Part shown: positions 1 to 10,291 of the stretch, piece by piece
Numbering within the stretch: position 1 is the stretch's first letter
Layout: each line of letters begins with the position of its first letter
Source of the DNA: Rhizomucor pusillus
Lineage: Eukaryota; Mucoromycota; Mucoromycetes; Mucorales; Lichtheimiaceae
DNA: 25,416 nucleotides
Reading direction: 5' to 3'
Assembly: GCA_900175165.2 (NCBI GenBank)
Contig: FWWN02000147.1
Coordinates: 3,887-29,302, forward strand
Notes under the pieces: generated by a model
Database searches by the model: none
What the model saw: the letters and a program-made list of their open reading frames with translations, nothing else
What the model was told of the DNA's origin: nothing
Position numbers and translations under genes: made by a program

Positions 1-1064
1 AAAAAAAGGCGTCTTGCGGGACAAGCTGAGTAGGAGCGGCCAAACAATCCTTTCAGCAAATTGATCCTTGCATTCTGTGAAAAGAATGCAATTTTACACA
101 CATGCAATAAACCATTCATCAATAAAAGCACAACCCAGGAAAGCCAAGCTCTTAGTATTTCGGCTCATGGCTTTTTTAAATTCCTTGTCATGTAAAATTG
201 TCACCTCATAGCTGTTATCTTACAAGAGTCGGCGGAGCCAGTGTTTTACGCCGCCACTGTTCCACATCAGCGTTCTGCATAAGACGGAGCTTAGCATCAG
301 CAGTACTACAATGCATAGCGGGTAACAAAGCGCCTACGAGGTAGTTGCTGCCACAGAGATTTGCTTTCAAATCCTTCACATTGTGCGCTAAATATACGTA
401 TGCTCAAAGGAAACATCTTGCGTGCCCCAACTTGATTGGTTCTTGCGTCACGAAAACGGCGCGGGTCCCCCTTGAAGGGTGCGGGTCCCCATTTCGCAAT
501 CCTTTGTGGTGGTTTCCGCTTCCTGATCGTCACAAGACGGTCAAAATCGTTAATTCAACGGGAGCCGCATTCGTGTGGCTCACCAATTGCTCCTTTTATC
601 TTCTGTAGATCACGGACCGAAGGAACTCCCGAGTCACACACACACACACCCGCTGGGGTTTATGGTCTTTCCCCAGCTTCGACCAAGGAAAAAAAGACTA
701 CCTAACCTGTAAGTCGCAAGAAGGCCACAGCAATCAAGCCAGTCAAGTCGCTCACAGAGCTTTTTCTCTATAGTTTTCCCCCATAGAATGGTCAAGGCCC
801 GTAAGTGTGCGAACTATCGGTAATTAAACGGATCCATACTCACGTGCACTCTTCTACGCAGGGACGTGATGGTTTATGGCACCTTTATAGTGTTGTGGAG
901 GAGACTGACCAACGTCAAGTCGACTTCCAACACTCTTAACCGGGACAAAAAGGGCTGCGGCGGCTTGTGGTTCCTTGTTGCCCCTCACACGAGCTGCTTT
1001 AATAGCTAGTAGAGAAGCGGCATTCGGCGGCGCCCTAGCAAGTTGGTTAAGTCATACCCAGGGA

Positions 1065-1109
1065 TTTCAAGGCTTTCAAGGCAATCAAGGCGTTCAAGGC
1101 GTTCAAGAC
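1065..1109 (+). repeat. Five 9-bp tandem units (NNTCAAGGC)
   Basis: Five consecutive 9-nt units match NNTCAAGGC: 1065-1073, 1074-1082, 1083-1091, 1092-1100 and 1101-1109, the last ending GAC. In one frame they read as collagen-like Gly-X-Gln triplets (GFQGFQGNQGVQGVQ). The surrounding frame (975-1250) has no ATG start and no family resemblance, so I treat this as a short minisatellite rather than a coding segment. Confidence 0.75.
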
Positions 1110-1126
1110 TGGGTTGTAGTTTTTAC

Positions 1127-1164
1127 TAGTATCTGTCAGCCCAGCACAAGGATGACAGATACTA
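1127..1164. repeat. 12-bp inverted repeat (hairpin)
   Basis: TAGTATCTGTCA at 1127-1138 is exactly complementary to TGACAGATACTA at 1153-1164, with a 14-nt loop. It lies 18 bp after the 9-bp tandem units and outside any gene. It could be a transcript hairpin or the remains of a small inverted-repeat element. No target-site duplication is evident. Confidence 0.7.
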
Positions 1165-1753
1165 CGCATAAACCTCATAACTTTTTGGGAACTGGCCGTG
1201 CCACCTCCTCGTGGTGGTTCCTGGATACATCGTTGGCTTACTCAACATGAACTAAATGGCACTCATAAATAAGTATAGAAATGAATGAGCATGTAAATAA
1301 AATAGTTTTTATAAAGACAAGATAGCTCTTTTTCATGTGATTTGCGGCGCAGTCCAAGCAATCTCCAAGAATTCTCTTTCAGTCCATTTGAATGAATTCG
1401 TATGCAAACTCGAGAGTTGATGCGTAAGAGTTTAGTATTTATTTACGATTTTATGTGTTTCACTGTGCAAGCTTTTCGATTTATTCAAGTAGAATGGCCC
1501 TATATAAGTTTGCTCTTAATAATCATTGATGATAGGGTATAGCATGTTCTCGTACAATGGTGGAGGCAATTTGTGTGTGTTGCTAAGCATGTAGTAGAGA
1601 CACGAAGGGATTGAGAGAGATTTCATAGTTTGGATGATTGCCAATTTTTACTGGAGTTCGGGCGCGGAAAGAAGAGACAAAAGGTAGGTGTGAGAAAAGT
1701 AGGATGAAGGAACGAAAATGATTAATGAGCGGGTCTACATTTTGTTGCATGGT

Positions 1754-2050
1754 TTACAATTTTCCATCGACCTTGGTTATATGAACCAGTAAATCGACAA
1801 CGCGTGTAGAGTATTCGTATTCATTGCTGTACCAAGAAATTAATTGTAGGAGCAGAGTGACTTTGCTACCCTCACCTAAGCTGAGAATGGGAGGGCTTAG
1901 ATCGGTCGAAAAGCAGACTGCCTGAAGTGATGATGATGATGATGACTCTTTAAGTCCTTCCGCACTTCGAACGACGATGGAAAATTGTCGGGACACCGTC
2001 GAGTTAGCTTGGATACGGTTAGAGTACACATGAGTGTCAATATGCGTTGG
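1754..2050 (-). pseudogene. GAPDH C-terminal relic (5'-truncated)
   Basis: The minus-strand frame ending at 1754 matches roughly the last 100 residues of glyceraldehyde-3-phosphate dehydrogenase. It contains [22 protein letters not shown], split as [12 protein letters not shown] then [10 protein letters not shown], where the family has LISWYDNEYGYSxRVVDLxVHx. Before that come a CFSTDL segment (family VVSTDF) and AEGLKE (family ASEGPLKG), and it ends in VDGKL. The catalytic Cys/His region and the whole NAD-binding domain are absent: upstream DNA is the ELP6 gene, and this frame is closed by a stop at 2066-2068. Substitutions at normally invariant places (D to S, G to E in the WYDNEYGYS motif) and a run of five or six Ser codons (TGATGA repeat near 1927-1945 on the plus strand) suggest relaxed selection. 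A transcribed but non-catalytic fragment is possible; a working enzyme is not. Confidence 0.65.
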
Positions 2051-2067
2051 GTAAGTCCTCTATCTAG

Positions 2068-2979
2068 TTATTTATTGTATCCCTTTGCAAAGAATTCTGC
2101 ATTGTTATCTAGAATTCTGTAGTGAAGAGATTGAGGCTGTACATTTGATTTGAAGCATTGTGGGCCATGAATGATAGACAACTGATTGCAAATTTTAGTT
2201 CTTGTTTTCTATAACTCCCCCATTCACACTTACTTCACCGTGTACGTCTCGCGCTAAACCGCTGTTGAGTGCTTGAATTTGCAACACCAAGTGCGCGGAA
2301 TGTAAGACGTTTCTTACAAACGCATCCTGTTCTTCATCTTCGGCGCTGCTCTCGTCTGCGTGCACAATCGTGACAAGCGTCCCGTCGTTCTGTTCCATCA
2401 ACACTTTGAGCCTGGTTATCAGGTGCGAGACTCGATGGAGACCAAATCCACACGATAGCAGTACATTGGCATCATCGACTATAAGAATAGGCCGCGCTTT
2501 GCCAACAATATGCTTCTTAACACTGTCGTAGAAATGTTTGAGTAAATCTGTGCTTTTTTCCTTCACGCTAGATACATCGAGTGTATCTGTCGGCGTCGTC
2601 GGCGTGTTCGCAAGCGGGTACGGCGATGCGTGCGCGTATTCGTTCAAGTGGGTCAGGCCGTCAATAAACACAAACTGGCCTGATTGTTTAAATGTTGACA
2701 GATTGATCCCCTTTTACACATAGAGATCAGCACTTGTCCGACGATCACGAGAATATTGTCATACTGTACCAGCTTGCGGCTAATTAGAAAGTAATGATTA
2801 AAGATTTGCGACAGGCCGACGAGAATGACATTTCCACCGGCCTTGAGCTGATTACCCACAAAGTGGTGGATCAAAAAGTTTGCGCTCGCTTGAAGCGTGT
2901 CTGTCACGACTATGTGGGTCTTTGCAGGTGGAACATTGTTTGGAAAAGCGAGTGCGGCGTCGAGCGTTGGGTATCCCAT
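2068..2979 (-). CDS. ELP6: Elongator complex subunit ELP6
   Basis: This encodes a 266-residue Elp6, the same length as the human protein. Exons on the minus strand are 2979-2770, 2710-2234 and 2181-2068, with introns of 59 and 52 nt and phase kept at both joins. The splices restore family-typical stretches: RKLGINLS followed by GQFVFIDGL across intron 1, and an NNAEFFAKGY ending after intron 2. Reading through intron 2 instead gives a premature stop. Elp6 is a RecA-fold protein without a usual P-loop. With Elp4 and Elp5 it forms the hetero-hexameric ring of Elongator, which acts in wobble-uridine modification of tRNA. ILIVDDANVLLSCG matches the family's LLVDDLSVLLSLG segment. The ATG at 2979 follows the stop of the upstream gene by 90 bp. 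The TAA stop lies in AATAAATAA, which may also serve as the poly(A) signal. Identification is firm. Confidence 0.93.
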
Positions 2980-3070
2980 TGTTCTGCAATAAAGATATAA
3001 AAAATGTATTTACAAGATGCGCAAGGAAGAGAAGGACGGTGGGAGTAAGAAATTACAGCTATTTGGAAAA

Positions 3071-5962
3071 TCATGCAGAAGACCACTCGCTAAGAATTCT
3101 CTGCCGCTGTTGATCAACAACTCTTGTTACTTGCTCCATGTTTGCACTCGCACGCTGGATCATCTTTTCCAGATCTGCCATGTGTTCATCGAGCTTTTTC
3201 TTTGCCAGCTGGGACTCTTCCAGTTTGTTATCCCAATCAGCAGCGCTCTGCACAGGTTCAGCAATGTTGGCTGCCTTGATATCTGGATCGATCCTGCCTA
3301 ACCATTCCCAGAGCTCGTTTTCATCATCCGTCCTTAACTCGGATCGCATAGGCGCCGAGTAACTGGACCCGCCGGATGGTGTCTTGTACTTGTCGCTCAG
3401 CGCCTGAAGCTGCCTGTCCACTTGTGCCATCTTTGATGCGATAAAGATATTGCTGAAAACCAGCAGCAGCATGAGAAGCGCGGTCATTTGCTCTGCACTG
3501 GGGATCGAAATGTTGCTGATAATCCAGTTGGCTTTATCCACGACGATTTGGAGTACGCCGCTCGGCTCCTTCTTTTCCTTTTGCTTGCTCTTATCCTCCT
3601 TATCCCTGTGTCGTCGCTTTCTCTTGACCTTTTTGCGTTTATCTGCCTTTTTGCGATCTCCTCCTTGGCTGGAAAGGTATCGTCGAATGGCTGCATCGAG
3701 ATCTTTGTAGTAGCTCTCTTGCCCATTGATAGATGCATTTTCAATTGTAGCTGGAAATAGTAAAGCATGAGTTATACGAATCAATCAAGAGCCGCAAGTT
3801 TACACTTACATTTCAGCCACGAAGATTTTGAGAATTCAACTAGTACTGTTACAAGCATACGCACTTGGCCTTTACCAGCCCACATGAGACAAACTCGTGT
3901 TTTGACTAGAAACGAGCTTCCTGACGGTACATCGGGCGTCTGAGTCGTTGTCAGCTGGGTAACATAATCATCCAGATCAACATAGAGTAATTCTTCTGTC
4001 AAAAGGCATTTTGTCTGCTTTGGACCTAACGCAGCTCATAAGTGTTACTTGATTTATTTCTCGTCTCCGTTTATCACGCATACCGATTGATCCATTCAGC
4101 GGTTTGATGTAAGACATGTCTCGAGTTTTGAGTACGTTCCCGTCTCCTTTTCGCCAGTCGCTGATAGTGACCTCTTTATTCAATGCATTCAGCTACATTT
4201 CTCTTTGATAGCAGCTCAGATGGGGACTTACCAGTATTCTTTTGTTCAACAAGAAATTTCTTTGTAAAGTCGCTGAAATACAGTAAATTGTAGAGATTCT
4301 CAATAGTACAATCGAACGTCTGATCGAGTACAACTTTAGGAAAGTGCTCGCCGTTTTTGCCACATGCACACTCTGTTTTCTCTTTGGTTTGCTGGACAGC
4401 GGCATCTCCATTTGCTGCTGCTGCGTTGCCGTTCGCATCGTCTTTGGAAAGGGATGTCATGTTGGGTCGCGGACCAGCCTCTGAAATTGCGCGCCTGCGT
4501 GCTGCATCCTGTTCCTCGTCTTTTGATACTTTGGGTAGCGGCAAAGATGCCAAGGATACTTGTCTCTCTCGCGGTTCTGTTAGGCAAGTTTCAGTTAACC
4601 AATGGTATTCGCATGAAGACAGACGTGATATATATATTTTTACCTTCGCTGTCGCTAGCAGCATCGCCTGCACCGATAGATGATGCATCGTCGTCGTCAG
4701 TGTACACGTAGCTTCCAGAGCTGGCATCACTTAGATCTGATCCATAGTCATCGTTGTCGGTTGAGTTGCTTTGGCTGTTTCGAGAGTCACGGTTGTCCCC
4801 ATTTTCTTTTGATCGAGAGCACCGCCAGACATCGACGATCAGATCGTACGCTTGATCACGCGACAGGAAAGATGCAAAGAAATGCTAAAGCTGTTTTATA
4901 AGAATGATGTAAACCATCACATCCGATTCCATCGTTAAAATGTACCTTGGCATGCAGCGTGGAGACCTGGATGGCATTTGGAATAAACAAAGCTGTGGTC
5001 TTTTTCTCAATATCTACGATATCTTTGAATGCGATCACGAGCTATACAATGTACAGTGAGCCATGGGAAGACACATCATCAACACGCACGTGCAAGATAT
5101 ACTTACATTTGTCACCCAGCCAAAGATGTTGGCGTTGAAGCACAAGTGATTCTCGGAAATATATATACGGCCTTGAAGAAGGATTTCTTTTTGCAACGCG
5201 CATCCAAAGTCTTAAATTATAATAATACGTGAGCAGCATTTTCCTTCCCACTATAGATTTGCATGATACATTACCTTCGATTAGAGGATCTTCTTCGGGC
5301 ACGCTGCGGAAAAGAGCATGGAAATCCTGGTTCCGTTTCGCACTGGCCACTTCCAAGTTGCAGGCTGCTGCGATGCTTCCGGCTGCCATGGAGGGTGTTC
5401 TTTCAGAGGATGCACGCGTATCGACAGTTAATTCAGAAGCACGGCGAGGCGCAGCAGCAGCAGCTGCTGCTGCTGCCCCGTTGCGCAATTTGCTGCTGCC
5501 AATATTGTTCGTCGGTTTGGGGAGCGACTTATCCGAAGCAGCTTCGTCGTTGTTGACTGAACCGGTCGTTGATAAACTAGACGCACGGGAGCGCGGCTTG
5601 CGAAGCAGGCGTGAAACAGCGGACGTAGAGCTAGACGTTACAGGCAAGTGCTGCTGCTCAGGAGCTGCGATAGGTGTAGGTGTAGGAGAAGACGCACGCG
5701 ATGATACTTGATTGTCTGGAAAATGCTTTTGCAAAGATAGCGTCGTCGGTGACGAGTCCATCGGGTCCACAGGGGTAGGCTCTGAAATGTTGATGGGTGG
5801 CGGCAAACGTGGGGATCCTTCGGAATTGCGGCGTGCAGCAGATGGTGAGCCGTTTCTCGCAAGGGTTGTGTCAATAGCAGGAGGTCTGTCGCCTGAGACG
5901 GTGTTCGAGTGTGGTCGCCGCTGCTGGTGCGTATCTCTATGGGAACCCGTGTCCCCCTCCAT
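3071..5962 (-). CDS. GRAM/VASt-domain sterol-transfer protein (LAM/Aster-like)
   Basis: Eight exons: 5962-5275, 5210-5107, 5041-4946, 4884-4644, 4576-4232, 4173-4084, 4025-3810, 3750-3071, giving 819 residues with every junction in phase. The N-terminal ~210 residues are low-complexity, Ser/Pro-rich, with nine Ala at 163-171. A GRAM domain follows (about 212-305, with GRIYISENHLCFNANIFGW and FKDIVDIEKKT), then an acidic linker and a VASt domain (about 440-620, with SYIKPLNGSIGPKQTKC, PDVPSGSSF and FSKSSWLK). A Lys/Arg-rich stretch (625-654), one membrane segment (about 682-700) and a C-terminal coiled coil (about 735-815) complete it. This is the architecture of yeast Lam/Ysp and animal GRAMD1 proteins, which sit in the ER at membrane contact sites and move sterol. 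Two RRxS sites (S47, S176) could be PKA targets. The exon 6 acceptor (AG at 4175-4174) is the least certain: a nearer AG (4194-4193) leads to an in-frame stop. Orthology to one specific Lam member cannot be assigned. Confidence 0.9.
5451..5476. repeat. Perfect 26-bp CAG/CTG palindrome in coding DNA
   Basis: The 13-nt arm GCAGCAGCAGCAG is followed directly by its exact reverse complement, with no spacer. On the minus strand it encodes most of the nine-alanine run of the GRAM/VASt protein through four GCA then four GCT codons. The switch of Ala codon exactly at the centre makes the DNA self-complementary, so it can extrude a hairpin or cruciform. Confidence 0.9.
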
Positions 5963-6598
5963 GGTGTTTATATTTATCTGTGTGGAGTATATATATAACT
6001 TTCCAGTCTCGTGGAGAAAAGAGAGAAAATGGCGGACAGGGGATGGGCTTTTACTAAATTCGGGTGTTGCCTAACTCTGCAGTTGTTATTCTCAGCAGAC
6101 AGCCTTCGTCATGCGCAGGATCCCGCGACTTTCTTTTACAACGCGCAACTATGAAGAACCGTTTATGATTTAACGAGGCACTCAGGGCAATTTTTCCTTG
6201 CTTTCTTTTCTGCTCGATGCAGTGCTGACCACTAGATAACTAGTACATCGATTTCAAAATTTGAAAAGCTGGGCAATGAACACCGCACGTAGTTTGTACC
6301 ACTTAATCGCAGGATATGCAGTTTCTGAGTGTCAGCGGCGTCTACTGCAGCAATGAAGAATGTTTAAGTCAGCAGATATACTAACGAATTATGAATAGCA
6401 CTTAAAAGTCAGTTCCTGAGCATATGCTTTCGTACTTTCAACTTGGATATAAGATTCCTTTAATGAAGTTATAAAGAACAGGGAGGTAAATGGACAATTT
6501 ATACAAAGTATTTGCGAAATATAATCAATGATACAACAGGGTGGAATGAACATGAGGGATGGAGACTAGATAAAAGTCGGTCTTTTTGGAGGTTGGGA
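5963..6598. other. Intergenic spacer: promoter of GRAM/VASt gene, 3' side of TOE1-like gene
   Basis: Both flanking genes are on the minus strand. A TATA-like run (about 5988-5998) lies roughly 26 nt upstream of the ATG at 5962, which implies a very short leader if it is used. A 15-nt palindrome, TTTCAAAATTTGAAA, sits at 6252-6266. I see no coding exon. Confidence 0.5.
5988..5998 (-). promoter_or_regulatory. TATA-like element of the GRAM/VASt gene
   Basis: An alternating TA run on the minus strand ends about 26 nt before the ATG at 5962. Position and composition fit a core promoter element. No transcription start site can be read from sequence alone, so this is inference. Confidence 0.35.
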
Positions 6599-8136
6599 TT
6601 ATACTTCGCAGTTTTGGGATGCGTCCATGAAATCGATCAATTGCTTCATGGATGGAGACATTCGGCTATTGTTGCGCGGCTTCAGTTCAAGCAGCTGTCT
6701 GCCAAACCGCATCTGATTTCGGCACGACTGCAAATCTTGGCTTGATAATCGTTGCTTCATACCGTGGAAAATGTACGCTGTCATGAATGCATCGAAATAT
6801 GCTGCATGCGCTCCTCGACTTTCATCCTTGGTGGCATTGATAATGAGTTGCTTTGATCCGGACACTTGCTGCTGCTTATCCTCTACTACAGATGTTTGCT
6901 CGATCATCGACGAACGTAGATAGCCCCAAATGCTTGCGAGAATGCCCTTCTTCGTCCTTTCGTCTTCTTGCACAATTGTGTCGTTTTTCTTGACATCCTT
7001 GCTCTGCGGCACAGTTTGAGATTGTTCCCATGCAGATATATTAAGGTCTCGCTCAACAATGTGTTGAATGTCGTGGGAGTATTTGCATCCAGTAGCTTGC
7101 CTGGTACAAAAACCATGGAGCTAATAAAAGATTTAGACTTAGCAACAGTGTTCCGACTATCCATATTCCCCAGTATAACTAAACTTACTGCAAAGTACTC
7201 GCAAATGCCTGATGCGTGTCTTTGTTTCTTGTTGTTTTTCTCCAAGGCCTGTTCTTCGTCATCATCGTTATCTCGGGATCGCTTGCGATTAGCTTTTGCG
7301 GCTACTCTTCTGTTAGATGCTTCCTTCTTGTTGTTGTCGTTGTAGTTCTCCTTTTGAGATTCGTTTTTGGGTTGCTTTTTGTCGATGCAGATAGTGTCTT
7401 CCACTTGCAAAGCCGGTGCCTGCTCGGTGTATTGGTGTTTGACATACAGGTATGGTAAGTAATGTTTCTTCTCGCCGATCTTTCTCTCAGCCATGTATTT
7501 GGTATCGTAGATTCCTCCAGGGAATATAGCATTGATGTCATAAACGAAGCACTCGAATTTATCCGGCAGATCCGTAATGAAATGCTGGTATAAGTATAGA
7601 AGATCCATAAAGCCGTTGTGGAGGACAAGCGGTATCTTCTTCATGCGCATTATAACGAAAATTTCAATCACGAGGGTGCGAATAGTTTTGGCTTTTTCAT
7701 CGGCAAGTTCTTCCTCTGCTGTCTCCACAATGCTGTGCTTGGCAAGACGGATCTTTGACGTATCGAGTCTTCCTGGCTTGTATGGTATGCCGTGCGTGAG
7801 TTGCTTGTTAAAGTCGAATCCTTCGCGGGCGAGGAAACTGACGTTGTATGGATTTATGAGGTGTGGCTCTTCGTTGCGCATAAGGAAATCAAAGTTGGAA
7901 ACTTTGCCTTGAGAGACCAACGTCATGCCTAGCGAGAGTACCGCATGTGTCTTTGCTGTCTTGGACCATTCCTCGTAGCGAGAATACAGATCGTCAGGAG
8001 ATCGGGTTGGGAATCCAGAGAACTCTAGATCGAGTGCGATCATTTCCGCTTTCTGTGCGCGTAGAAGGATCTCATCGTAGATATCGGGAAGCACAGTATC
8101 GTGCACGTCAAATCCTGGTACGATTTTGACAGGCAT
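6599..8136 (-). CDS. TOE1: TOE1-like DEDDh 3' exonuclease with CCCH zinc finger
   Basis: Two exons, 8136-7189 and 7120-6599, separated by a 68-nt intron, give 489 residues. The CAF1/PARN-type nuclease residues are all present: D36 and E38 in ALDLEFSG, D178 in VLHNGFMDLLYLYQ, and H421 and D426 in AHAAYFDAFMTAY. A Lys/Arg-rich, nuclear-signal-like insert (about 255-305) interrupts the nuclease halves, followed by a CCCH finger built across the splice junction (C312, C321, C328, H332; spacing x8-x6-x3). The finger between the HNG...D and H...D motifs is the TOE1 arrangement and separates it from PARN. TOE1 trims oligo(A) and genome-encoded tails of snRNAs and other small nuclear RNAs in Cajal bodies or nucleus. 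The active site is complete, so it should be catalytic. PARN-family naming is the only real alternative. Confidence 0.92.
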
Positions 8137-8280
8137 GACTGGAGGAGGAGAACTGTAAGACTTTGCACGATTTTAAGCCGCCGCTGCTTCAGCGCAGTAA
8201 AGCAAGTCGCCTACATAGCAAATCGTTAACTCCCTATTATGCATCCTTATGTTACGTTAGAGCATGACTGTGATGCTTCC

Positions 8281-8286
8281 TTTATT
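8281..8286 (-). terminator. Poly(A) signal of the protease gene
   Basis: TTTATT on the plus strand reads AATAAA on the minus strand, 40 nt past the protease stop codon at 8326. It is followed by GATT repeats. The distance fits a canonical eukaryotic polyadenylation signal. Confidence 0.55.
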
Positions 8287-8325
8287 GATTGATTGATGAG
8301 AAGCAAAAGACATAACGTTTCTTTG

Positions 8326-9861
<1,536 letters not shown>

Positions 9862-10291
9862 CAAAGTACTAGTAAGGAAAAATTCAGTCGATAAAATGAA
9901 AGAAGAAGAAAGGAAAAGAAAAGAGTAAAATAGGCATTCGTTATCTTTTTCCTTTTATTTCGGAGGGATTATTGGCGGCGATGTTGCCTTTTGACACAAT
10001 AGTAATAACATTCTCACTGATGATGATTATGATGGGTGGATACCCATGACGGGTTTGATTGACAAGTTGCAAACCTGTTGACATCATCATCCAAATGCAG
10101 ACATTGCTTATTCTTACGAGTTTGAAGGAAGCATTTGTACAGAGGAAGCATTATCTACACGATCGGCAGAAAGAGATGATCGGCGCATATTTACATGAAG
10201 GAGAAGGCAGAGAAATATATGTAAATGATAACAGCAGCGCGAGATGCTGATGGTAGGTAAAGTAAGAAGAAGAAAAGAAAATATATACAGC
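9862..10291. other. Spacer between PKA and protease genes
   Basis: It carries the protease promoter and the PKA 3' region. A purine-rich stretch on the plus strand (about 9896-9930) means a pyrimidine-rich leader for the protease. A small hairpin is seen at 10032-10047 (ATGGGT, loop GGAT, ACCCAT). No coding exon is apparent. Confidence 0.5.

Larger units (their letters stand above)
1..1753. other. Left-edge region without a supportable gene
   Basis: No open frame here has an ATG, splice pattern and family resemblance that would make it a gene; the frames of 75-91 codons look like chance. It holds a 10-bp direct repeat GCGGGTCCCC (461-470 and 481-490), a short CA run (about 635-649), five 9-bp tandem units (1065-1109) and a 12-bp-stem hairpin (1127-1164). 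The 3' end of a gene lying left of the window cannot be excluded. Confidence 0.5.

Noticed and set aside
345..705. Two overlapping open frames of 87 and 89 codons near the left edge
   Set aside because: They run through a GC-rich direct repeat and a CA run, have no recognisable family, and compete with a minus-strand frame of similar length.
1754..2065. A functional GAPDH gene
   Set aside because: Only the C-terminal ~100 residues are present. The active-site Cys/His and NAD-binding domain would have to lie where ELP6 is, and core motif residues are altered.
4885..4896. Alternative acceptor AACAG upstream of exon 4 of the GRAM/VASt gene
   Set aside because: It would put an in-frame TAG immediately after the junction. 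The CTTTAG acceptor restores the frame.
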